Assembly: GCF_031458115.1 (NCBI RefSeq)
Contig: NZ_JAVDXV010000007.1
Span: 310,001 to 374,000, forward strand
Direction: 5' to 3'
From: Pelomonas asaccharophilus_A
Lineage (GTDB): Bacteria > Pseudomonadota > Gammaproteobacteria > Burkholderiales > Burkholderiaceae_C
DNA length: 64,000 bases
Part shown: in pieces, positions 34,763 to 43,604 of the stretch
How positions within the stretch are numbered: the first letter of the stretch is position 1
Layout: the number at the start of each line of letters is the position of its first letter
Notes under the pieces: model-generated
The model's database searches: none
What the model saw: only the letters and a program-made list of their open reading frames with translations
What the model was told of the DNA's origin: nothing
Made by a program: the position numbers and the translations under genes

Positions 34763-35575
34763 ATGCAGCACACCGTGCAAGAGCACCAGCACGCCACCCG
34801 GCAACCCGCCGCCCAACGCGAGGCGGGACCAAGTGGCGGCAACCTGTCCGCAAAACTGGCGCTGAGCCCGCGCCAGGTGGCTCAGCGCCGCCAACTGGAC
34901 GACGTGAGGGCTGGGTCCGTGCAACGGGCCGAAGGCATGGAGGAAGACGACGAAGCTGGCGCCGCCCAGTTGCGCGCCGAGCCGGCGCAGCGCCAGGAGA
35001 ACCGCACCGGCCTGCCGGATGGACTGAAGGCCGGCATCGAATCGCTGTCGGGCATGGACATGTCGGAAGTTCGCGTGCACCGCAACTCCAGCCAGCCGGC
35101 CCAGCTCAACGCGTTGGCCTACGCGCAGGGCAATGACATCCATCTCGGCCCGGGCCAGGAGCAGCATCTTCCGCACGAGGCCTGGCATGTGGTGCAGCAG
35201 TGGCAGGGTCGCGTGCAGGCCACGATGCAGATGGCGGGAGTGGGCGTGAATGACGACCTGGCGTTGGAGGAAGAAGCGGATGTGATGGGCGAACAGGCCG
35301 AGGGAGCGTCGCTGCAGTTGAGAAAGGCCGTCAGCCCGCAAGAGCTGACCTCTGAGTCGCAAGCGGCGGCCCGGCGGACACTGATCGACGGCATACCTCG
35401 TGAGTCGCGCCAGCCGACCGCCCAGTTGAAGCACTTGCCTCGCGATTCGGTCGGTTCGCTCGAGAAAATGCCGGTCAAGGGCGAGAAAGACATCACTGCG
35501 AAAGATTTGCAGAAGAGGCTGATCACCGAGCTCAAGAAGGTCGGAGAAGTTGACCGCCCCTTGCCACTACTGTGA
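34763..35575 (+). CDS. DUF4157 cargo/effector candidate 2 (270 aa)
   Basis: A paralogue of the preceding gene. The two align without gaps across the first ~180 residues, including the leader (MQHTVQEHQHATRQPAAQRE, then NLSAKLALSPRQVAQRRQL) and the DUF4157 block with HEAWH at 138-142. The C-terminal ~85 residues differ completely from effector 1 and are short and charged (EKDITAKDLQKRLITELKKV), so either the toxin module is very small or the gene has been truncated. The upstream sequence shares CGGAGCCCGCCATGC with the third paralogue. Confidence 0.78.
   Translation: MQHTVQEHQHATRQPAAQREAGPSGGNLSAKLALSPRQVAQRRQLDDVRAGSVQRAEGMEEDDEAGAAQLRAEPAQRQENRTGLPDGLKAGIESLSGMDMSEVRVHRNSSQPAQLNALAYAQGNDIHLGPGQEQHLPHEAWHVVQQWQGRVQATMQMAGVGVNDDLALEEEADVMGEQAEGASLQLRKAVSPQELTSESQAAARRTLIDGIPRESRQPTAQLKHLPRDSVGSLEKMPVKGEKDITAKDLQKRLITELKKVGEVDRPLPLL
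34994..35254 (+). repeat. tandem paralogous block, copy B (DUF4157)
   Basis: Partner of 33485-33745, in the same orientation, with the same reading phase and the same length. Recombination between the two copies would fuse the leader of effector 1 to the C-terminus of effector 2. Confidence 0.75.
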
Positions 35576-36000
35576 AGCTGGTCGCCTAGGTCGGTTTCCA
35601 GCTCGTGTTGATCGAGCTCTTGAACAGGTTGAGTGAGCCATGGACCTTGACCTCGAAGTTCTCATAGCCAGACGCGAAGTGTTTGGTCTGCGCTTTGTCG
35701 CCCCCCGCCGTCCGAACATGTCCAGGTGAGCGCTGATCACGCCCGCAGCTGTCCTCGGAGGCCTCGCCTCGGGGAGCGCCTCCTTCAAGATTTGCCATGG
35801 CCAGCCAGTCCGATGACGCCCAGATTTCATCGATGTCTGAGTTGCCCGCTAAAGATGGTTCAGGTTCAGGGTTGTGCTACATGAAGCGGATGGCAAGGCC
35901 CAAGCCCGTGAAAGAAGAGAAAAAAGAGCAATAGAAGTGATGTCTGCAGCCTGCCGGGCCAGACACCAGCCGGTCTGCATCGACCCACCCGGAGCCCGCC
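35576..36000. other. stretch between effector genes, mostly without genes
   Basis: No plus-strand gene is convincing here. The minus strand carries a short well-formed coding-like tail (see 35586-35830). The last 15 bases before the third paralogue repeat the sequence before effector 2, so this start region was duplicated. Confidence 0.4.
35586..35830 (-). pseudogene. possible decayed gene fragment on the minus strand
   Basis: The last ~40 codons before the TAG at 35586 read smoothly with G/C-rich third positions (KHFASGYENFEVKVHGSLNL, then FKSSINTSWKPT). Upstream, a sensible reading (AAGVISAHLDMFG) continues in a neighbouring frame, as if one frameshift separates them. This looks like the 3' end of a degraded, inverted gene. 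The family is not recognised and it could be chance. Confidence 0.3.
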
Positions 36001-37062
36001 ATGCGCCACTCCCTGCAAGAACACCAGCCCGCGACATCGAAACCCGCAGCCCAGCGCGGGGTCAGCCCGCGCGGCGGCATCGCGTCAGCCCAATTGGCCT
36101 GCAGCACGCGCCAGGCGACCCAGCTGCGCCAGCTGGGGGAACTGGGCGTGGCACCGGTGAAGCACGATCAGCCAGGCGAGAGCTTCGGCCCGCCCGCACA
36201 ACTCATTCGGATACGCCGGTCCAGCACTGGGAAGTACAAACCAGTTGGTCAAAAGCCGCCCGCGGAGGACGACCTCGAAACCGACACGATGTCGGCAGAC
36301 GACATCCGCCTACTGTTGAACGAAAGCCTTGCAGGTGATGTCAAGGACGCCCTCTTGCTGCGACTCCTCACGCTGAACGGCGAAGGCCGGCAAACGTTGC
36401 AGTCGAAAGACGCCGCCATTTCCCGGCTCGACAGCGACAACAAGGATCTGCGCAAGCGAATCGGCAAAGCCACCGACTACCTGAAGGAAGACGGTGAGGC
36501 GTTGTCGAAAGGCGCGCTCTTCAGGGAGCACGTCATCCCGCTGACGACGGGCGCCCTGTCGCTGGTGAACGGCCCGGTGAACGCCTTCCTCAACACGGCA
36601 ACCCGGGTCGATACATCTCTGGCGACCACTGGCGTGGCTGCCGGGCTTCAGATCGCCAACGATGCTGCGCTGATCTGGTCGGCGCAGAACCAGTGGCGGC
36701 GGGTCTACCTCTTCACCGCGATGGTGCTGCAGGCAGCGGCCCAGATGTTGATGACCATACCGGGTACCGACGACCCCTTGTTTCAGGCGCCGGCGCAGAA
36801 CGACACCCTTGCACCCAACAGCACGGCCCCCAACACCACCATCGCCGCAACCGGGAGCTACAACGGGAACAAATGGGTCTTTCTGAGTTTGGCCTTGACG
36901 CTCGGGTTGCTGGCCACCTTCTTCAGGATCCTCGACTCTCGACAGAGCAACTCCCTGCGCAAGAAGGAATCGAAACGTCGGGTGGGAAAAGTCAACCCGC
37001 AAGCCAGCCGCGATAGCGATGGCGACCCCGACGGTGGCAGCAATCTGAGGGAGATCATCTGA
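36001..37062 (+). CDS. leader-bearing candidate cargo 3 with hydrophobic segments
   Basis: A 353-residue protein. Its first ~45 residues (MRHSLQEHQPATSKPAAQRG, then IASAQLACSTRQATQLRQL) are clearly homologous to the leaders of the two DUF4157 proteins, but the DUF4157 domain is absent. After a polar segment there is a helical, probably coiled-coil stretch near 130-165. Two strong hydrophobic segments lie near 233-253 (RVYLFTAMVLQAAAQMLM) and 292-311 (WVFLSLALTLGLLATFFRI), followed by a basic tail. It may be a membrane-active cargo, or a membrane protein that acquired the leader. It is the last gene of the cluster. Confidence 0.65.
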   Translation: MRHSLQEHQPATSKPAAQRGVSPRGGIASAQLACSTRQATQLRQLGELGVAPVKHDQPGESFGPPAQLIRIRRSSTGKYKPVGQKPPAEDDLETDTMSADDIRLLLNESLAGDVKDALLLRLLTLNGEGRQTLQSKDAAISRLDSDNKDLRKRIGKATDYLKEDGEALSKGALFREHVIPLTTGALSLVNGPVNAFLNTATRVDTSLATTGVAAGLQIANDAALIWSAQNQWRRVYLFTAMVLQAAAQMLMTIPGTDDPLFQAPAQNDTLAPNSTAPNTTIAATGSYNGNKWVFLSLALTLGLLATFFRILDSRQSNSLRKKESKRRVGKVNPQASRDSDGDPDGGSNLREII

Positions 37063-37514
37063 CCTGGGCAAGAACACGATGGAGAACGAGATCCTCGAGC
37101 AGGAAACTGGATCGCGCGCGCTCTTGTTACCCAAGGACGAGCCGTGAAGGCAGTCCGCGACGCGCTGGGCCTGGCGCGCTCGCACCTTCACACGCGTGTT
37201 CATCGGTCGCTGGACTGGCGTGATCCCACGCGCACGATCAATCTGTCGGCTAGCGACCCAGCTGAAGAGACGCAGATCCTGCATCACCGGCCGCAGGCTC
37301 CTCAACATCCTGCTTCTCGGTCGCCGGTGCTACGGAATTGCTACACGCCCCCGCGATCCAATCGCCAACCAGCTGATTTGCAATGGCTTATAGCCTTCGA
37401 TCCGTCCCATCCATCATGGGGGCGACGGACAGGCGCCAGGGGGAGAAGGCAGTGGAAGTCACGCTGCAATTATCGAGGGCGTGCAAAGACAGGGTCCGCC
37501 GCCGGGACAGCGTT
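37063..37514. other. stretch without a convincing gene
   Basis: Short frames on both strands lack coding character. The DNA is less GC-rich at third positions than its neighbours and may hold decayed gene fragments. This is the right-hand boundary of the injection-system region, before the minus-strand acyltransferase unit. Confidence 0.35.
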
Positions 37515-39503
37515 CTATGGAGTCGGCGCGTTCACAAGCTGCAACAGCGGCGACTCCAGTTGCGGCGCCAGGCTGAGCGCAAAGTCTTCGGTCAGGTGGT
37601 TGCGGTCCATGAACATCACCATGCCATCCCTGGCCGTTTCGCAAACGGCTGCGGAACACATGGACGCGGCCAAGTTGATGAACGTTGCGCCCCGCTGTTT
37701 CAGTGCGATCTCCTCCACCTGAGCGATGGGGCTGAGACGCGCTTCGTCATCGGCCACCAGATAGGTGCAGGCCTGCCCCAACGACCACCCCCGCCATGCT
37801 GACCGTGCATGGCAGGTCGGGACGTCAAAGCCGGGAAAGGGTGTGTCGCGGATGTAGCCGATGCGCACACCCATGCCTTGCAAGCGGGTGATCGTGCGGT
37901 CCAGCCCGGCTTGCCAATGCTTCGGCACGATGCTGTAGCCAGATGAGTTGGCCATCACGACCACCTCGGGTTTCATCGCCTCGATGCGCTTGAGCATGCG
38001 CTCGCGCCAGATCGTGCATTCGCGGTACTCGTTCAACGTCGTGTAAACCTGGACCGTCACGTCCACCGACGGACAGGCCGCCTTGGTCAGCGCCACCAGC
38101 CGCAAGCCGTGCTTCTCGGCCAGATGCTGGAGTGGCACGAACCATTGCGACGCATGGGAATCGCCGAAGAGAACGACGGTGGCACGCGGCTGCTTGCTGC
38201 CGAACTCGCACGCCGGCTGATCCAGGGCTGGCGCCAGCGTGAGGCACTCGGTGCTATCAACCACCGTCCATTTAGCTGCCTTCAGGAACCGGCCCTGCTC
38301 GGGTGTCACGTGGACGAACTTCCGAGTCAGTTGCGCTGCCACTGCAACCATGATGCACAGCGCGAGCCCCGCCAAAACAATCCTCCGGGCCGACCAGTCC
38401 TGCAGCAGCCCGTGCAGAAATGGCTGCTCCACCAAACGATAAGAGAGCCGCCCCAGCGCGATAGAGACTGCGAGGAGTGCTACGGTCAACCACGGATCGG
38501 GCTTCGGAAAGAACTGTGTGGCGACGATCAGTACAGGCCAATGCCAGAGGTAGACCGAGTACGAGCAATCGCCCAGCCATCGCAGCCAACGGGCCTCCAG
38601 CCACCTGCCGACCAAGGACTGTCGGCCCCGTTGGACCACCACAAGCAGCATGACCGCGGCAAGCACGGGAATCACCGCCCAGCCTCCTGGAAACCTCATC
38701 CGGCCGTCAAAGGTCAGGCTGACCAGCACGAGCGCGAGCAGTGCGGTAAGACCCAGCCCCGTGACCCATCGTTTGTTCAAGTTCGCAACGAGGTGCGCGC
38801 TGCCCATGACGGCCATTCCCGCTGCGAACTCCCAGATCCGAAACGGCGTGAGGAAGAACGCGAGCTTGTACTTGATGAGCGACACCACCACGCAGGCGAC
38901 CAAGCTCGTCACGCCCAGCACAGCCACCAGCCAGAACGTTGCGTGTCGAGCGCCACGCCCCGTTAGTCGCACCACGGCAAGCAGCAGCAGCGGCCACAGC
39001 AAATAGAACTGTTCCTCGACCGCAAGCGACCAAAGATGCAGCAGGGGGTTGGCCTCTGTGTGGCCACCAAAGTAGTCGGTCGGTCGGCTGGCGAACCAGA
39101 TGTTCACGGCGTAAAGAGCCGCCGCACGCATCGATGACAGCAACTCGTCCTGCTCGTGGGGTGCGTACAGGTACCGCATGCCGACAAGCGTGACCACCAG
39201 TGCCAGGGCCGAAGCCGGCAACAACCGACGTACGCGACGGCCGAAGAATGCCCACAGATCGATGGTCCCGTGCGTTTCCAGTTCACGCAACAACAAGCCA
39301 CCGATGAGATAACCCGAAATCACAAAGAAGACGTCAACACCGACGAAACCGCCCGCGAACCCAGGAACGCTCGCATGGTTGAGCAGCACAAGCGAGATCG
39401 CCAGGCCCCGCATGCCCTGCAGGCCGGGGTTGAAGCTCGTGCTGCGAGCCTGGGGAACCGCAGGTCTGGCTTCGGTACCGGCGGCTGACACCACGGCGCT
39501 CAT
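37515..39503 (-). CDS. OafA/YrhL-type acyltransferase with C-terminal SGNH domain
   Basis: A 662-residue membrane O-acetyltransferase. Residues ~25-370 form the acyltransferase-3 domain: GLQGMRGLAISLVLLNHASV, then GGFVGVDVFFVISGYLIGGL, and FFGRRVRRLLPA, with about ten transmembrane helices. The C-terminal ~250 residues are an SGNH hydrolase-like domain with the nucleophile motif VLFGDSHASQW. Such fusions transfer acetyl groups to O-antigen, exopolysaccharide or peptidoglycan on the outer face. The start overlaps the stop of the hydrolase gene by four bases, an odd pairing metabolically. Confidence 0.9.
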   Translation of the reverse strand: MSAVVSAAGTEARPAVPQARSTSFNPGLQGMRGLAISLVLLNHASVPGFAGGFVGVDVFFVISGYLIGGLLLRELETHGTIDLWAFFGRRVRRLLPASALALVVTLVGMRYLYAPHEQDELLSSMRAAALYAVNIWFASRPTDYFGGHTEANPLLHLWSLAVEEQFYLLWPLLLLAVVRLTGRGARHATFWLVAVLGVTSLVACVVVSLIKYKLAFFLTPFRIWEFAAGMAVMGSAHLVANLNKRWVTGLGLTALLALVLVSLTFDGRMRFPGGWAVIPVLAAVMLLVVVQRGRQSLVGRWLEARWLRWLGDCSYSVYLWHWPVLIVATQFFPKPDPWLTVALLAVSIALGRLSYRLVEQPFLHGLLQDWSARRIVLAGLALCIMVAVAAQLTRKFVHVTPEQGRFLKAAKWTVVDSTECLTLAPALDQPACEFGSKQPRATVVLFGDSHASQWFVPLQHLAEKHGLRLVALTKAACPSVDVTVQVYTTLNEYRECTIWRERMLKRIEAMKPEVVVMANSSGYSIVPKHWQAGLDRTITRLQGMGVRIGYIRDTPFPGFDVPTCHARSAWRGWSLGQACTYLVADDEARLSPIAQVEEIALKQRGATFINLAASMCSAAVCETARDGMVMFMDRNHLTEDFALSLAPQLESPLLQLVNAPTP

Positions 39504-40606
39504 GCCAGATCCTTCAGCGGATGAGAGTCAAGCTCCCAGGGGCTGGTAAAAAAGGCAGCGACCTCGGCCGAATCAATCTCCGCCGGCTGCCAGCGCGGCG
39601 CATGGTCCTTGTCGATGGCCAGTGCGCGTATGCCCTCCACCGTCTCGCTGCGGGCTGCGCCGCGCAGGTGGAAGGCGTGGTGCACGAGGTCTCTCTCCAG
39701 CCTCAGGTCGTCGGCCAGGCTGAGCGCGCGGCCGCGGCGCACCAGTTCCAGCGTGACGGCAAGCATCGTCGGCGAGCGCTTCAGCAGCGCTGCGTGGGTC
39801 TCCTGGGCCCAGGGGTCGTCGGCGTGCTTCAGCGAGTCGAGAATGGCGGACAGCGTCGGCAGGCCGAAATGCCGGTCGATGCGCTCCGCCACCGCCTTGG
39901 GGTCGGCCGTGGGCGCGAGGTCGGCACGTTCCATGATGGTGGCGACGACATGCTCCGCGCTGGGTTGCGGACTGTTGCACAGCGCGGTGACCAGGCTGTC
40001 CCAGTTGTCGGTGCTGACGTAGACATCGCCCAGCCCCCATTCGATCGCATCGCCGGCGGCGATGGTCTGCCCCGCCAGCGCCAGCCACTCGCCAACATGG
40101 CCGGGGCACCGGCTCAGGAAGTAGCCGCCGCCCACGTCGGGGAACAGGCCGATGCCGGTCTCGGGCATGGCCAGCTGCGAGCGGTCGGACAGCACGCGCA
40201 GCTTGGCGCCCTGGCTGATGCCCATGCCGCCGCCCATGACGATGCCGTCCATCAGCGCGATGTAGGGCTTGGGGTAGGCGTGGATCTGGTGGTTGAGGCG
40301 GTATTCCTCGGTAAAGAAGTCGTCCAGCGCCGTGTCACCGGCGTGCGCTGCCTGGTGGAAAAAGCGGATGTCGCCACCGGCGCAAAAGGCCGGCGCCTTG
40401 CCTTCCCGGCCGGCACCGAGCACGGCGACGGCCTGGATCTCGGGGCGCGTGGCCCAATGGCTCAGCAGCGCCGCCATGTCGCGGATCATGACCAGCGACA
40501 GCGCGTTCAGCGCCTGCGGCCGGTTCAGCGTGATCAGGCCAAGGCAACCGTTGACCTGGGCCAGGATCTGGCCATCGGATACCAGGGGCGGGATCAGATC
40601 ACTCAT
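39500..40606 (-). CDS. enoyl-CoA hydratase/3-hydroxyisobutyryl-CoA hydrolase family protein
   Basis: A 368-residue crotonase-fold enzyme. Visible motifs are ITLNRPQALNALSLVMIRDM, the oxyanion-hole segment FCAGGDIRFF, GIVMGGGMGIS, and MPETGIGLFPDVGGGYFLS. Length and the PETGIGLFPDVG motif match 3-hydroxyisobutyryl-CoA hydrolase of valine breakdown rather than short enoyl-CoA hydratases. It overlaps the EamA gene upstream and the acyltransferase gene downstream by four bases each, so the three form one transcript. Confidence 0.85.
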   Translation of the reverse strand: MSDLIPPLVSDGQILAQVNGCLGLITLNRPQALNALSLVMIRDMAALLSHWATRPEIQAVAVLGAGREGKAPAFCAGGDIRFFHQAAHAGDTALDDFFTEEYRLNHQIHAYPKPYIALMDGIVMGGGMGISQGAKLRVLSDRSQLAMPETGIGLFPDVGGGYFLSRCPGHVGEWLALAGQTIAAGDAIEWGLGDVYVSTDNWDSLVTALCNSPQPSAEHVVATIMERADLAPTADPKAVAERIDRHFGLPTLSAILDSLKHADDPWAQETHAALLKRSPTMLAVTLELVRRGRALSLADDLRLERDLVHHAFHLRGAARSETVEGIRALAIDKDHAPRWQPAEIDSAEVAAFFTSPWELDSHPLKDLA

Positions 40607-41478
40607 GCGTTCTTCAAAACGGGTTTGACGGAGGAAGGAGCCAACGCCTCGTTGGCGACCAGCGCGGCGAGCACGAGGCTACCGCCGATCAGGGCGGCGC
40701 TGCCTGGGTGTTCGCCCGCAAAAAACCAGGCCCACAGCACGCCAAGCAGGGTTTCAGCTTGACCCAGCAGCGCCAACTCATGGCCAGGCAACTCGCGGGC
40801 CAGGCGCACGGCCAGCAGGCAGGGAATGGCGAGCTGGAACACGCCGAGGAAGCCGAGCAGGCCCAGGTCATGCACGCTGGCTTGCAGCGGCCAAGCCAGC
40901 GGCAGGGTCACGGCGGCGGACAGCAGCGCGCCGATGAGCACCGCGGGCAGCATGTCGGTGCCGGCGCCCTGCCCCACCTTTTGCAGCAGGCACCAGTTGC
41001 TCGCGGCCGCCAGCGGCACCCCCAGCGCGACGATGACGCCAGTCAGCGGCCCGCCCAACTGGCCGCCGAACATCCAGGCGATGCCGGCACCGGCGATAAC
41101 GATGGCAGCCCAGGTGCGCGCGGGCACCGGTTGCTTGAGGAACAGCCACGCGAACACGGCCGTGAACAGAGGCGACAGCGACATCGTCACCAGCACGTTG
41201 GCCACCGTCGTCAACGACAGCGCCACCATGAAGGCGGTGAACATGACGGCCCAGCAGACGCCGGAGGCCCAGACCGCCGCACCGCGCAGTGCCGGCAGCA
41301 GCGCCCTGCCCCGCATGACACCCAGGATCGCGACCAGCGCCAGCGCATTGAACGCGCTGCGCCAGAACGTGATCTCGAAACCCCGCGCCGCATCCAGATG
41401 CCGCGTGACCACGCCCGCCGAACTCCACATCAGCGTGACCAGCAGCATCAGCAAGACAGCAGACCGGTGCGTCATCAA
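40603..41478 (-). CDS. EamA/DMT-family transporter
   Basis: A 291-residue protein with about ten predicted transmembrane helices in two EamA repeats (LLMLLVTLMWSSAGVVTRHL at the start; GVIVALGVPLAAASNWCLLQ in the second half). The family exports amino acids, nucleotide precursors or other metabolites; the substrate cannot be told from sequence. It is the first gene of the three-gene minus-strand unit, overlapping the hydrolase gene by four bases. Confidence 0.9.
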   Translation of the reverse strand: MMTHRSAVLLMLLVTLMWSSAGVVTRHLDAARGFEITFWRSAFNALALVAILGVMRGRALLPALRGAAVWASGVCWAVMFTAFMVALSLTTVANVLVTMSLSPLFTAVFAWLFLKQPVPARTWAAIVIAGAGIAWMFGGQLGGPLTGVIVALGVPLAAASNWCLLQKVGQGAGTDMLPAVLIGALLSAAVTLPLAWPLQASVHDLGLLGFLGVFQLAIPCLLAVRLARELPGHELALLGQAETLLGVLWAWFFAGEHPGSAALIGGSLVLAALVANEALAPSSVKPVLKNA

Positions 41479-41484
41479 ACAAGA

Positions 41485-41543
41485 GCGCCCCTGAAAAGGG
41501 GCGCGGGCAAAACTCTGACTAGAGCCCCCTCCTGGAGGGGGCT
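41485..41543 (-). terminator. two GC-rich hairpins after typA
   Basis: Two perfect stems lie in tandem: 41485-41504 (8-bp arms, GAAA loop) and 41523-41543 (9-bp arms, CTG loop). They sit downstream of the typA stop on the minus strand and just upstream of the EamA start. T-tracts are weak, so termination is probable but not certain. Confidence 0.5.
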
Positions 41544-41588
41544 GGGGGAGCTCAACATTCCCGCGGAACGCGAGCGTGCTGCGTGCGC

Positions 41589-43412
41589 TTAAGCGCGCGC
41601 TGCACGCTTCCGCTCGTTCTCTGTCAGGAAGCGCTTGCGCACCCGCACGCTCTTGGGCGTGATTTCGACCAGCTCGTCGTCATCGATGAAGTCCACGCCG
41701 TACTCCAGCGTCAGGTCGATGGGCGGCGTGATCTTGATCGCGTCTTCCTTGCCGCTGACGCGGAAGTTGGTCAGCTGCTTGGTGCGCGTGGCGTTGACGA
41801 CCAGGTCGTTGTCGCGGTTGTGGATGCCGACGATCATGCCTTCGTAGACCGGGTCATTCGGCTTCACGAACATGCGGCCGCGGTCGTCCAGCTTGCCCAG
41901 CGCGTAGGTGAAGATCTCGCCGTCGTCCATGGAGATCAGCACGCCGTTCTTGCGGCCGCCGATGTCGCCCTTGTGGGCTTCGTAGCCGTCGAAGATCGAC
42001 GAGATCAGGCCCGAGCCACGCGTCAGGTTCATGAACTCGTTGGCGAAGCCGATCAGGCCACGCGCCGGGATGCGGTACTCCAGGCGCACGCGGCCGTTGC
42101 CGTCCGGCTCCATGTTGATCATCTCGCCCTTGCGCAGGCCCAGCGCCTGCATGACGCCACCCTGGTGGGTTTCCTCGACGTCGGCGGTCACCATTTCCAT
42201 CGGCTCGCTCTTCACGCCGTCGATGTCCTTGAACATCACGCGCGGCTTGGAGACCGCCAGCTCGTAGCCTTCGCGGCGCATGTTCTCCAGCAGGATGGTC
42301 AGGTGCAGTTCGCCGCGGCCGCAGACCTCGAAGATGCCGTCTTCATCGGTCTCGGAGACGCGCAGCGCCACGTTGTGCTGCAGTTCCTTCTGCAAGCGGT
42401 CCCAGATCTGGCGGCTGGTGACGTACTTGCCTTCGCGGCCGGCCAGCGGGCTGGTGTTGACGCAGAAGTTCATCGTCAGCGTCGGCTCGTCCACCTTCAG
42501 CATGGGCAGCGGCTGCGGGTTGGCCGGGTCGGTCACGGTCACGCCGATGCCGATGTCCTCAATGCCGTTGATCAGCACGATGTTGCCGGGGCCGGCTTCG
42601 GTGACCTGCACGCGGTCCAGGCCGTGGAAGGTCAGCACCTGGTTGATGCGACCGTTGACGGCCTTGCCGTCCGGGCCTTCCATCACGGTGACCTGCTGGC
42701 CCGGCTTGATGGTGCCCTGGCTGATGCGGCCCACGCCGATGCGGCCGACGAAGGTGGAAAAGTCCAGTGCCGAGATCTGCAGTTGCAGCGGCGCCGAGGC
42801 GTCGCCGGACTGCGGCGGCACGTGCTTCAGGATGGTCTCGAACAGGGCCGACATGTCGGGGCCCCACTTCTCGCCCGGCGCGCCTTCTTTCAGCGACGTC
42901 CAGCCGTTGATGCCGGAGGCGTAGACCACAGGGAAATCCAGCTGCTCGTCGTTGGCGCCGAGGTTGGCGAACAGGTCGAACGCGGCGTTGATGACGGCGT
43001 CGCACTTAGCGCCCGGCTTGTCGACCTTGTTGACGACGACGATGGGTTTGAGGCCCAGGGCCAGCGCCTTCTTCGTGACGAAGCGCGTCTGCGGCATCGG
43101 GCCTTCCTGCGCGTCGATCAGCAGCACCACGCCGTCGACCATCGACAGCGCGCGCTCCACTTCACCGCCGAAGTCCGCGTGTCCGGGCGTGTCGACGATG
43201 TTGATGTGCGTGCCACCCCAGCTGACCGCGCAGTTCTTGGCCAGGATGGTGATGCCGCGTTCGCGTTCGATGGCGTTGCTGTCCATCACGGTGTCGACGA
43301 CCTTCTCGTGGTCGGCGAACGTGCCGCTCTGGCGCAGCAGTTGGTCAACCATGGTGGTCTTGCCATGGTCGACGTGGGCAATGATGGCGATGTTGCGGAT
43401 CGGGGTGGTCAT
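41589..43412 (-). CDS. typA: ribosome-associated GTPase TypA/BipA
   Basis: A 607-residue translational GTPase, full length for the family. G1 is AHVDHGKTTMVDQL, G3 is DTPGHADFGGEVERAL, and G4 is VVNKVDKPGA. Domain II and the TypA-specific C-terminal domain follow (GRGELHLTILLENMRREGYE). It acts in 50S ribosome assembly and stress adaptation. It lies downstream of truB on the same strand after a 182-base gap. Confidence 0.97.
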   Translation of the reverse strand: MTTPIRNIAIIAHVDHGKTTMVDQLLRQSGTFADHEKVVDTVMDSNAIERERGITILAKNCAVSWGGTHINIVDTPGHADFGGEVERALSMVDGVVLLIDAQEGPMPQTRFVTKKALALGLKPIVVVNKVDKPGAKCDAVINAAFDLFANLGANDEQLDFPVVYASGINGWTSLKEGAPGEKWGPDMSALFETILKHVPPQSGDASAPLQLQISALDFSTFVGRIGVGRISQGTIKPGQQVTVMEGPDGKAVNGRINQVLTFHGLDRVQVTEAGPGNIVLINGIEDIGIGVTVTDPANPQPLPMLKVDEPTLTMNFCVNTSPLAGREGKYVTSRQIWDRLQKELQHNVALRVSETDEDGIFEVCGRGELHLTILLENMRREGYELAVSKPRVMFKDIDGVKSEPMEMVTADVEETHQGGVMQALGLRKGEMINMEPDGNGRVRLEYRIPARGLIGFANEFMNLTRGSGLISSIFDGYEAHKGDIGGRKNGVLISMDDGEIFTYALGKLDDRGRMFVKPNDPVYEGMIVGIHNRDNDLVVNATRTKQLTNFRVSGKEDAIKITPPIDLTLEYGVDFIDDDELVEITPKSVRVRKRFLTENERKRAARA

Positions 43413-43446
43413 GACTGCAAGCTTCTATAAAAACCGGATTCAGGCG

Positions 43447-43604
43447 GAAGCTGTGAATGGCTCCTGCACGGCCGAGCAGACCGTCGAAGTGTCGCCAATC
43501 AAGGCGCAAAGCACAGCCGTAGCGGGGCTACGACGAGCATTTGCAACGCTGAGTGGCGGCACTGCGGCGGGATAAGCGGGCGCGAGGGAGCCGTTCATAG
43601 CTTC
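43447..43604. repeat. imperfect 18-bp inverted repeat between typA and truB
   Basis: GAAGCTGTGAATGGCTCC at 43447-43464 matches the complement of 43587-43604 at 16 of 18 positions. The right arm contains the truB stop codon. The ~120-base interior has no gene. It may form a long-range stem in the truB-typA transcript or be a remnant of a short mobile repeat. Confidence 0.5.

Noticed and set aside
41583..43430. 615-residue open frame on the plus strand
   Set aside because: Antisense shadow of typA. Its His/Asp/Val-rich sequence has no domain structure.
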